Of a DNA stretch of 5,020 nucleotides, positions 1 through 5,020 are shown in pieces. Positions within the stretch are counted from its first letter, which is position 1. Each line of letters starts with the position of its first letter. Position numbers and translations under genes: made by a program. The stretch covers positions 1-5,020 of the forward strand of contig DMAZ01000040.1 in the NCBI GenBank assembly GCA_003446335.1, read 5' to 3'. Source of the DNA: Lachnospiraceae bacterium. GTDB lineage: Bacteria > Bacillota_A > Clostridia > Lachnospirales > Lachnospiraceae. The notes under the pieces are model-generated. The model ran no database searches and was not told the origin of the DNA. It worked only from the letters and a program-made list of their open reading frames with translations.

Positions 1-53
1 GCAAAATGAAACTTGTCTCTGACATGGGATACAAAGTAAGCGTCAGAGATTAA
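1..53 (+). CDS. Possible C-terminal end of an upstream gene (partial, unidentified)
   Basis: The frame beginning at base 3 is open from the window edge to a TAA at 51-53 and encodes about 16 residues ending GYKVSVRD. The other two plus frames hit stops early (TGA at 7-9 and TGA at 20-22), so this is the only plus frame that could carry the tail of an upstream gene. The basic and hydrophobic mix is compatible with a protein end, but the stretch is too short to identify a family. It could equally be non-coding. The candidate promoter of the next gene overlaps its stop codon. Confidence 0.3.
   Translation, partial: KMKLVSDMGYKVSVRD
16..49. repeat. 8-bp inverted repeat with an 18-base loop
   Basis: TCTCTGAC at 16-23 is the perfect reverse complement of GTCAGAGA at 42-49. 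It could form a stem in RNA or act as a dyad binding site just upstream of the candidate thpR promoter. No T-tract follows, so it is not a convincing intrinsic terminator. It also lies within the possible upstream coding tail, so chance is a fair explanation. Confidence 0.3.
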
Positions 54-78
54 AAGTCTTCGAAAAATGTGTTATTAT
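50..78 (+). promoter_or_regulatory. Candidate extended -10 promoter for thpR-HD operon
   Basis: TTAAAA at 50-55 (4 of 6 to TTGACA) is followed after 17 bases by TATTAT at 73-78 (5 of 6 to TATAAT). TG at 70-71 sits one base before the -10, giving the TGn extended -10 arrangement. Transcription would begin near base 85, leaving a leader of about 59 bases before the ATG at 144. It is the best promoter-like match in the 1-143 region, but it is unconfirmed. Confidence 0.45.
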
Positions 79-143
79 TCTGGCCTTCGGGCAGCAGACG
101 ACGTAATTAATAATAAGAGGCATATTTGGCTTCGGGAGTAGAA

Positions 144-644
144 ATGAGATTATTTATTGCGATAAAGTTCTCGGACGATATCAGAAAAGGTCTGATCACA
201 ACGATGCACGAGTTGAAGAAGAAGAATGTGGGCGGCAGCTATTGTCCCGCGGACAATCTTCATCTGACCCTGGTTTTTATCGGAGAAACACAAAATATGG
301 AAGGTGTCAGGCAGGCCATGGATGCGGCACCTTTTGTTCCCTTTATGCTGACTTTGACGGATCTGGGGAATTTCGGAGATCTGCTCTGGGTCGGTGCCAA
401 AGGCGGTCAAAAGCTCAAAGCTTATGTGAAAGCTCTCGGAATACAGCTGGATGCAGCCGGGATAAAATATGACAGGAAAAAATTCGAACCGCATATTACG
501 CTGGTAAGAAAAGCTTCGAATATACATCCGCAGGGAATCAGCGTTCCGAAAAAAGAAATGATGGTAAAGAGGATCTCTCTCATGAAATCAGAGCAGAAGA
601 ATGGCAGAATGGTATACACGGAAGTCTACCATGTGGGAGGATGA
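144..644 (+). CDS. thpR: RNA 2',3'-cyclic phosphodiesterase (2H phosphoesterase family)
   Basis: This 166-residue protein belongs to the LigT/ThpR branch of the 2H phosphoesterases, which hydrolyse RNA 2',3'-cyclic phosphate ends to 2'-phosphates and were first named 2'-5' RNA ligases. Both signature HxT motifs are visible: HLTL at residues 40-43 and HITL at 117-120. These supply the two catalytic His/Thr pairs, and about 75 residues separate them, as usual. The N-terminus MRLFIAIKF is typical of the family and the length is slightly short but complete. I chose ATG 144 because GGGAG at 134-138 lies five bases upstream. An in-frame TTG at 126, with AGAGG at 116-120, would add six residues (MASGVE) not expected in the family. 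The protein should be cytosolic. The HD gene follows immediately, so the two are almost certainly co-transcribed. The natural substrate is unknown; tRNA halves or other cyclic-ended RNAs are possible. Confidence 0.93.
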   Translation: MRLFIAIKFSDDIRKGLITTMHELKKKNVGGSYCPADNLHLTLVFIGETQNMEGVRQAMDAAPFVPFMLTLTDLGNFGDLLWVGAKGGQKLKAYVKALGIQLDAAGIKYDRKKFEPHITLVRKASNIHPQGISVPKKEMMVKRISLMKSEQKNGRMVYTEVYHVGG

Positions 645-646
645 CA

Positions 647-1111
647 GTGAAAGAAGCAAGGAAAAAAGAACTCAGGACACTTCTCAAAGGCTATATTGAG
701 CACCCGAAGGTACAGCAGATGAAATCATATACCCAGCATGGGAGTATTACGACATACGACCACTGCGAGCGTGTGGTCTCAGAAAGCCTGAAACTGAACC
801 GCAGGTTCCACCTGGGAGCTGACGAGGAGAAACTGGCTGTCGGTGCCATGCTTCATGATTTCTATCTTTATGACTGGCATGATGATGACGGGGGAACGCA
901 CAGGCTTCATGGATTTACGCATCCCGAAAAAGCCAGGAAAAATGCGGTGAAACTCTTTCATATCGGATCGAAAGAACAGGAAATCATACGTACACATATG
1001 TGGCCGCTTACTCTGACGGCTGTACCGAAATCCCGTGAGGCATTAATCGTATGCCTGGTGGACAAAGTATGTTCTCTCGAAGAGACGATCATGATGAGAA
1101 AAAACAGATAA
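647..1111 (+). CDS. Small HD-domain phosphohydrolase
   Basis: This protein has about 154 residues. In numbering from the alternative ATG at 641, it shows the full HD metal-ligand set: H41 (YDHCERV), H72-D73 (MLHDFYLYDW), then H94 (GFTHPEKA), H119 (RTHMWPL) and D141 (CLVDKVCS). HD proteins hydrolyse phosphoester bonds in nucleotides, cyclic dinucleotides or RNA using one or two metal ions. The extra histidines suggest a binuclear site here, but the substrate cannot be read from sequence. There is no membrane segment or sensory domain. Two starts compete. ATG 641 overlaps the thpR stop as ATGA, but GGGAGG ends directly against it with no spacer. GTG 647 sits six bases after GGAGG (636-640), which is ideal, so I prefer 647. 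Either way the gene is tightly linked to thpR and is closed by a strong terminator. No gene symbol is justified. Confidence 0.87.
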   Translation: MKEARKKELRTLLKGYIEHPKVQQMKSYTQHGSITTYDHCERVVSESLKLNRRFHLGADEEKLAVGAMLHDFYLYDWHDDDGGTHRLHGFTHPEKARKNAVKLFHIGSKEQEIIRTHMWPLTLTAVPKSREALIVCLVDKVCSLEETIMMRKNR

Positions 1112-1125
1112 TATGGTGAAAATGC

Positions 1126-1155
1126 AGCCGGCAGTTTTTCTGCCGGCTTTTCTTT
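1126..1155 (+). terminator. Intrinsic terminator of the thpR-HD operon
   Basis: AGCCGGCAG at 1126-1134 pairs perfectly with CTGCCGGCT at 1140-1148 around a TTTTT loop, giving a nine-pair, GC-rich stem. A T-rich run follows (TTTTCTTT, 1148-1155). It starts 15 bases after the HD stop codon and separates this operon from the transporter gene downstream. Confidence 0.93.
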
Positions 1156-1178
1156 ACTTAGAATTTACAACAATCTCG

Positions 1179-1187
1179 TTTTTTTTT
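1179..1187 (+). repeat. Nine-T homopolymer upstream of transporter promoter
   Basis: An uninterrupted run of nine T lies about 12 bases upstream of the -35 box at 1199, roughly -48 to -56 from the predicted start. That is where an AT-rich UP element would contact the RNA polymerase alpha subunit. Homopolymers of this length can also vary by slippage. Neither role is shown by the sequence alone. Confidence 0.4.
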
Positions 1188-1198
1188 CTTCCCGATGA

Positions 1199-1228
1199 TT
1201 GAAAGAGAAATGTGTTTAGAAGTAAAAT
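1199..1228 (+). promoter_or_regulatory. Sigma-A-type promoter of the Na/Pi cotransporter gene
   Basis: TTGAAA at 1199-1204 (5 of 6 to TTGACA) and TAAAAT at 1223-1228 (5 of 6 to TATAAT) are separated by 18 bases. Transcription would begin near 1235, leaving an A-rich leader of about 36 bases before ATG 1271. If the start is near 1235, ATG 1250 would still lie inside the transcript with a very short leader. I saw no clear direct-repeat PhoP-like box, so phosphate control is not supported by what is visible. Confidence 0.6.
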
Positions 1229-1270
1229 AAAAAAGTAAAAAGATATCACATGCTAGATTGGGGGAAAGTT

Positions 1271-2878
1271 ATGGATTTTTCAAATATCCTGTCGCTCTTC
1301 GGAGGCCTGGGTGCCTTCCTTTTCGGTATGCACTACATGGGGGAAGGACTTCAGCTCGCAGCAGGATCGCGGATGAAGGACCTTCTGGAAAAACTGACCA
1401 GAATGCCTGTCATGGGATTTCTTGTCGGTATGCTTGTAACTGTCTGTATACAGTCTTCATCGGCGACGACTGTCATGGCAATGGGCTTTATTAATGCAGG
1501 CATCATGGATCTGGCACAGGCTACAGGCGTTATTTTTGGTGCCAACATCGGTACGACCATCACCAGTATCCTGATTGCTCTTGATGTATCCGGGATTGCC
1601 CCGGTATGTATCGCGATCGGTGCGGCCCTCATGCTGTATGCCAAAAAGAAGAAACATAAACATGTCGGTCAGGTCATTCTCGGTTTCGGTCTTCTGTTCC
1701 AGGGACTGCATACAATGAGTGGCGCGATGGCTCCGCTCAAGGATTCGGTCGTTTTCCAGAACTTTATTCTGAATGCGAAAAATCCGATACTCGGATTTTT
1801 GATCGGTGTTGCTCTCTGTATGGTCATTCAGAGTTCCTCTGCGGCTGTCGGTATTCTTCAGGCTCTTGCCATGCAGGGACTTATGCCTCTGTATTTTGCG
1901 GCCTTTATCATCTGCGGCATAAATGTGGGATCATCCTCACCGGTCATTCTGTCCGCACTGAATGCCAAGAATAATGCGAAGCGGGCTGCAATCATTTACT
2001 TTGTATTTAACGCGGTCGGAGCAATTATATTCATTCCGCTCGTAATATTGACACCGCTTACGGGTATCATAACCTCACGTGTGGCCAGCGCTTCTTTCCA
2101 GGTCTCCTTCTTCCACATTATGTTCAAGCTTGTGACCGGACTCATTCTGCTGCCGCTGACGAATTTAGTCGTAAAGATGACCTACAGGCTCCTTCCGAAG
2201 CAGGCTCACGAGAGTTCTCTTCGTCTGGAATATATCGATAAGACGATCGTTGCGGCACCTTCCGTCATGGCTCTTCAGGTATCGAAGGAAGTTGACAGAG
2301 TTTTCGGTATGGTCCGCCAGAATGTGCTGGATGCCTGTGAGGTACTGGTTTATCATAAGGGGGATAAGAGCCGGCAGATCCGGGATAATGAGGAGACGAT
2401 CGATTTCCTTACCGGAGAAATCGTGGATTATATTTCAAACGCCAATATGATCGAGATGCCGGAGGCAGAGTCAAGATATCTTTCCGCTGTGTTCCAGAAT
2501 ATGAACGATATTGAGCAGATCGGGGATCATGCCTGCAAGATCCTGGAACAGGGTGAGAAATGTATTGAGAGTAAGATCCAATTTACTGATACGGCCAACG
2601 CCGAATTCGAGACCATCTACAAGGAAGATGTCTATATGTTCGACCGTGTATTTGATAAATTCAAAAAAGCGATGATCGACGAGGATTTCGTGGAGAAGAG
2701 CCGCGGTGAGGAACATGCAATCAGAAGAATGTGTGCCGAAGCACAGGATAATCATATGAAACGAATGAATAACGGTGAGTGCTCGTTCGATCAGGGTCTT
2801 GTATTTGTAGAAGCGCTCAACTCTCTGAATCGAATCGCCAACCATATAACGAGTATCGCGGAATCGTCGATTTTATAA
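1271..2878 (+). CDS. Na+/phosphate cotransporter-family protein with C-terminal PhoU-like domain
   Basis: This 535-residue inner-membrane protein belongs to the NptA/YjbB-type Na/Pi cotransporter II family. Two inverted-repeat transport halves carry the signature QSSSA motifs: QSSSATT at residues 61-67 and QSSSAAVG at 187-194. Each sits in a GFL(V/I)G-type hydrophobic segment. About eight to ten hydrophobic segments span residues 4-301. A soluble helical region at about 330-530 resembles PhoU, with a preserved ExxxD element in DIEQIGDH (E415, D419). The corresponding C-terminal element reads NRIANH (N520, N524) and lacks the usual acidic residues. The family moves phosphate with sodium, and some bacterial members are reported to export phosphate; direction cannot be told here. 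I chose ATG 1271 because GGGGG at 1260-1264 lies six bases upstream. ATG 1250 would add seven residues behind a weak binding site. The gene is monocistronic, with its own promoter and a shared terminator. Confidence 0.93.
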   Translation: MDFSNILSLFGGLGAFLFGMHYMGEGLQLAAGSRMKDLLEKLTRMPVMGFLVGMLVTVCIQSSSATTVMAMGFINAGIMDLAQATGVIFGANIGTTITSILIALDVSGIAPVCIAIGAALMLYAKKKKHKHVGQVILGFGLLFQGLHTMSGAMAPLKDSVVFQNFILNAKNPILGFLIGVALCMVIQSSSAAVGILQALAMQGLMPLYFAAFIICGINVGSSSPVILSALNAKNNAKRAAIIYFVFNAVGAIIFIPLVILTPLTGIITSRVASASFQVSFFHIMFKLVTGLILLPLTNLVVKMTYRLLPKQAHESSLRLEYIDKTIVAAPSVMALQVSKEVDRVFGMVRQNVLDACEVLVYHKGDKSRQIRDNEETIDFLTGEIVDYISNANMIEMPEAESRYLSAVFQNMNDIEQIGDHACKILEQGEKCIESKIQFTDTANAEFETIYKEDVYMFDRVFDKFKKAMIDEDFVEKSRGEEHAIRRMCAEAQDNHMKRMNNGECSFDQGLVFVEALNSLNRIANHITSIAESSIL

Positions 2879-2913
2879 AAAGATACCGGGTTTTCAGAAG
2901 AAAAGCTTTTGTG

Positions 2914-2975
2914 AAAAAAGAACTCCGAAGTGATGCAGTATAATTGATCATACTGTCTGCTTCGGAGTCTTTTTT
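2914..2975. terminator. Bidirectional intrinsic terminator between convergent genes
   Basis: ACTCCGAAG at 2922-2930 pairs with CTTCGGAGT at 2960-2968, and an inner CAGTAT/ATACTG stem (2936-2941 with 2950-2955) closes an eight-base loop. Six T follow on the plus strand (2970-2975). Six A precede the stem (2914-2919), giving six U for minus-strand transcripts. It lies 43 bases after the transporter stop and 14 bases beyond the kinase stop, so it can end both convergent units. Confidence 0.93.
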
Positions 2976-2982
2976 GATGTTT

Positions 2983-4650
2983 TCATTTTTTCTTGAAGAA
3001 TTTCCGCCAGATGTATCTTGCAAAGAAATACATCGTCGAGGCGAAAGCCAGAAAGTATCCGAGTGCCCCCAGAAACGGGATTCCAAGGACCTGAGGCTGC
3101 ATGTCTGTAAGACATAGTATACTTGAGGCGATCAAAAGTGCCACGATACACATTCCGATGACCAGATTCCGTATGGACGAGTAAATGATCTGGGCAAATT
3201 CCGTGGAGGCCTCCAGTCTCAGATTCATCCGACCCTGCCCTTCGAGATATTCCTGCATGATATCTGCTGCCAGGAGGGGAATATCAATACTTTTTTTTGC
3301 TGACCGGTAGATATGCCTTGCCGAGCGTGACACTTCGTCCTTCCAGTTGATTTCAGAGAGTATTTCATCCGCCACCGAAGTGGCGGCGATTTCCATCATA
3401 TTGATATCAGGACTTATATCCGCAAGTACGCCCTCAACGTGGGACATTCCTCTTGCAAGCATTGTCATACCGTGGGGCATACCGATCTTATTCGCTTTCA
3501 TGACTTCCATCATGGCTGTCAGGGTCTCCGCAATGTCGACCTGTCCCATAGATATCGATCCGTATTCTTCTATGAAATCGCGAAGATCTCTGTAAAGCTG
3601 GTCCCGGTCCGGCTTTCCCCAGAATTTCCCGAGATCAAGGACGGCGTCCGTGACCATTGTGACGTCTTTCATGCCGAGACCTTCCACGCCCCGGATCATG
3701 ATCTTGCGTTCACGTTCTGTCAGTCTGCCCATCATGCCCATGTCGAGCCATACGATTTTTCCGTCCCGGATTTTTACGTTTCCGGGGTGAGGATCCGCAT
3801 GGAAAAACCCATCGTCCATGATCTGATGGATATAGTTATTGACGAACTTGGTGCCGATTTCATTCAGATCGTATTCCTCGGCAAGAAGAGATTCCTTGTC
3901 ATTGATCGCGATTCCGTCCACATATTCCATTACGAGCACCCGGGCTGTCGTATATTCCCGGTACAGTTTCGGGACATAAATATAGCGGAAATCGGAATTA
4001 TTGGCACTGAACTCTTCAATGTTGGCCGCTTCTTTGAGAAAATCCATTTCTTCCTGGGAGACTGTCCACAGTTCATCCAGGACCATATCCAGATCTACGA
4101 TATTACGCAGGTTTCCTACGGGAGGAAGAAGCTTTACCGCCCGGTGCAGGAGCCGGATATCTCTGGCCATTTTGTCGTAGATCCCCTTACGTTCGACCTT
4201 TACGACGACGTTCTCGCCATTCAGAAGGACTGCTTTGTGGACCTGAGCAATTGATGCGGAGCCCAGAGGCGTTTCTTCGATAGAAGCAAATACATCCTGC
4301 CAGGGAAGCCTGTATGATCCGTTTATGACATCCTCGACGTCTTCAAACGGCATCGGCGTCACTTCGGAACTCAACTTCATGAGCTCCTCGCAGTATGCTC
4401 TCGGAAGGATGTCCGAGTGGAGAGACATGATCTGACCGAGTTTTATATAGGTCGGTCCGAGCTCCTCGAGGATAATACGAAGTTTTTCCGGCGAGATGCC
4501 CCGGGTGATCTTATTTCGGGAAAGAACGGCCCGGATCTCCCGGAACCTGGCGTCATTTTCCGCTTTGATCTGTGCCCGGGAAGGGCTGGAAGAGACCGCG
4601 TCCCCGGTCGATACAGTTTTATTGTCGGAATCCGGGGAAACTGCCATCAT
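2983..4650 (-). CDS. AarF/ABC1/UbiB-family atypical kinase, membrane-anchored
   Basis: This 555-residue protein has the ABC1/UbiB protein-kinase-like fold. In order it shows the family-specific KxGQ motif (K70-Q73 in GPTYIKLGQ), the alanine-loop equivalent GSASIAQVH (130-138), the nucleotide-binding lysine K151 (VVVKVERKG), and the MDFLKEAAN segment with a likely helix-C glutamate (E207). The catalytic-loop HADPHPGN follows (284-291, with D286 and N291), then the metal-binding DMG (303-305) in place of DFG. Two hydrophobic segments near 492-514 and 521-546 and a basic tail (RKFFKKK) anchor the C-terminus in the membrane. Characterised relatives act as ATPases or atypical kinases supporting ubiquinone synthesis or lipid homeostasis. 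Clostridia usually lack ubiquinone, so the role here is unknown. The ATG overlaps the stop of the phasin-like gene by four bases (ATGA), implying translational coupling. ATG 4647 is an alternative start, six bases from GGGAA. The first 30 residues are polar and look disordered. Confidence 0.93.
   Translation of the reverse strand: MMAVSPDSDNKTVSTGDAVSSSPSRAQIKAENDARFREIRAVLSRNKITRGISPEKLRIILEELGPTYIKLGQIMSLHSDILPRAYCEELMKLSSEVTPMPFEDVEDVINGSYRLPWQDVFASIEETPLGSASIAQVHKAVLLNGENVVVKVERKGIYDKMARDIRLLHRAVKLLPPVGNLRNIVDLDMVLDELWTVSQEEMDFLKEAANIEEFSANNSDFRYIYVPKLYREYTTARVLVMEYVDGIAINDKESLLAEEYDLNEIGTKFVNNYIHQIMDDGFFHADPHPGNVKIRDGKIVWLDMGMMGRLTERERKIMIRGVEGLGMKDVTMVTDAVLDLGKFWGKPDRDQLYRDLRDFIEEYGSISMGQVDIAETLTAMMEVMKANKIGMPHGMTMLARGMSHVEGVLADISPDINMMEIAATSVADEILSEINWKDEVSRSARHIYRSAKKSIDIPLLAADIMQEYLEGQGRMNLRLEASTEFAQIIYSSIRNLVIGMCIVALLIASSILCLTDMQPQVLGIPFLGALGYFLAFASTMYFFARYIWRKFFKKK
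3291..3298 (-). repeat. Eight-A run inside the UbiB-family gene
   Basis: On the coding strand GCA AAA AAA AGT gives eight consecutive A over codons for A-K-K-S at residues 451-454, just before the C-terminal helical and membrane region. It is a possible site of polymerase slippage or indel. A frame change here would remove both membrane segments. The frame is intact in this copy. Confidence 0.4.
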
Positions 4651-4952
4651 TCGTTCCCGCTCTCCGCTTTGAGGATCTGCTCTTTAAGCGCCTTCAGATC
4701 TTCTTCGGAAAGACCTGCGATAAGTTTCGAGAAATCTTTCGGCGTCTCATCCTTTTTTTCGGCTTCCGTTTCTTTTACCGTCTGCATCCTGTGCTTCAAT
4801 TCCTGATTGAGCGCTTTTCCCTGCGCAACAGTGATTTCACCGCGATCTACGAGATCTTTCAGGATTTCCTGTGATTTGTCAATTGTGAGAGCAGCGGCAC
4901 CGACTCCGGCAAGAAGTAATGTTTTAAAACTTTCCGTAACTTTGTTATCCAT
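4647..4952 (-). CDS. Phasin-like small helical protein upstream of the UbiB-family kinase
   Basis: This protein has about 101 residues. A hydrophobic, glycine/alanine-rich segment near residues 9-23 (KTLLLAGVGAAALTI) is followed by KSQEILKDLVDRGEITVAQGK (about 25-45). This resembles small phasin-like or polyhydroxyalkanoate-regulator-like proteins of Firmicutes. A charged linker rich in K and E, then a short C-terminal helix (FSKLIAGLSEEDLKALKEQIL), complete it. I chose ATG 4952 because GGAGG at 4964-4960 lies seven bases upstream. An in-frame ATG at 4982 would add ten residues but sits inside the predicted leader. It is the first gene of a two-gene operon and overlaps the kinase start by four bases. 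True phasins coat polyester granules. Nothing here shows granule synthesis, so a membrane-adjacent adaptor role for the kinase is a guess. The family call is by resemblance, not a hard motif. Confidence 0.82.
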   Translation of the reverse strand: MDNKVTESFKTLLLAGVGAAALTIDKSQEILKDLVDRGEITVAQGKALNQELKHRMQTVKETEAEKKDETPKDFSKLIAGLSEEDLKALKEQILKAESGNE

Positions 4953-4966
4953 GTCTGTACCTCCTT
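4953..4966 (-). promoter_or_regulatory. Strong ribosome binding site deciding the phasin-like start
   Basis: AAGGAGGT on the minus strand (4966-4959) is a near-perfect match to the anti-Shine-Dalgarno and leaves seven bases before ATG 4952. This makes 4952 far more likely than the upstream in-frame ATG at 4982. Confidence 0.88.
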
Positions 4967-4991
4967 GAAAGTGCTGTATCATTACCAGATT

Positions 4992-4997
4992 ATTATA
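4992..4997 (-). promoter_or_regulatory. Consensus -10 box of the phasin-like/UbiB operon promoter
   Basis: The minus strand reads TATAAT exactly at 4997-4992, so transcription would start near 4985 and leave a leader of about 33 bases. The -35 hexamer would fall at about 5015-5020 with a 17-base spacer. The visible bases there (CTCTCC) match poorly, and an 18-base spacer would run off the window. The promoter is therefore only half supported. Confidence 0.5.
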
Positions 4998-5020
4998 CTA
5001 CATTTTGAACGGGCGGAGAG

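Noticed and set aside
83..92. Small GCC-TTCG-GGC hairpin in the thpR leader
   Set aside because: It has only three base pairs closing a stable tetraloop, no T-tract and no extension, so it is too weak to call a terminator or riboswitch.
2901..2910. AAAAGCTTTT palindrome
   Set aside because: It is a ten-base AT-rich palindrome with no loop, next to a clear terminator. It is expected by chance in AT-rich intergenic DNA.
2817..3151. Minus-strand open frames of 67 and 89 codons spanning the convergent gap
   Set aside because: They run through the bidirectional terminator and out of frame through the kinase C-terminus, with no family resemblance.
3439..4254. A 271-codon plus-strand open frame opposite the UbiB-family gene
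   Set aside because: It is exactly codon-on-codon antisense to the kinase gene, so it stays open simply because that gene avoids TTA, CTA and TCA codons. It has no recognisable family features and the opposite strand has a full set of conserved motifs.
4417..4874. Overlapping plus-strand open frames across the kinase N-terminus and phasin-like gene
   Set aside because: They lie opposite two well-supported coupled genes and their compositions (rich in F, R, S, P) look like antisense translation.
4921..4930. GTTTTAAAAC palindrome
   Set aside because: It falls inside the coding sequence of the phasin-like gene (codons for SFKTL) and has no partner repeats, so no CRISPR-like or operator meaning is supported.
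1..5020. CRISPR arrays, insertion sequences, tRNA or rRNA genes, phage or defence genes
   Set aside because: Reading by eye found no spaced direct repeats, transposase-like proteins, paired terminal repeats or cloverleaf-like sequences. All long coding frames are explained by five ordinary chromosomal genes.

Overview
The window looks like chromosomal DNA from a Gram-positive anaerobe of the class Clostridia, probably Lachnospiraceae-like. This is inferred from strong GGAGG-type ribosome binding sites, moderate base composition, short AT-rich intergenic gaps with U-tract terminators, and a phasin-like gene coupled to an AarF/UbiB-type gene, a pairing I recall from Clostridia. The organism cannot be fixed from sequence alone. 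I see no mobile element, CRISPR array, tRNA or rRNA.

Layout: bases 1-53 may hold the last codons of an upstream plus-strand gene. A plausible extended -10 promoter at 50-78 then leads into a tight plus-strand pair: thpR, an RNA 2',3'-cyclic phosphodiesterase of the 2H family (144-644), and a small HD-domain phosphohydrolase (647-1111). A strong intrinsic terminator closes the pair at 1126-1155. A good sigma-A-like promoter (1199-1228) drives a single gene, a Na+/phosphate cotransporter-family membrane protein with a C-terminal PhoU-like domain (1271-2878). From the right edge, a minus-strand operon runs towards it: a small phasin-like protein (4952-4647) overlapping by four bases an ABC1/UbiB-family atypical kinase with two C-terminal membrane segments (4650-2983). 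The convergent units share one bidirectional terminator (2914-2975).

Functionally there are three independent modules: RNA-end or nucleotide phosphoester hydrolysis (thpR plus HD), phosphate or anion transport with a PhoU-type control domain, and a membrane-associated UbiB-like kinase/ATPase with a small helical partner. The last is the best candidate for poorly described biology. UbiB proteins are known from ubiquinone synthesis, which Clostridia generally lack, so both the substrate of this kinase and the role of its phasin-like partner are open. Nothing here is clearly a new defence or mobile system; most of the window is ordinary core genome.
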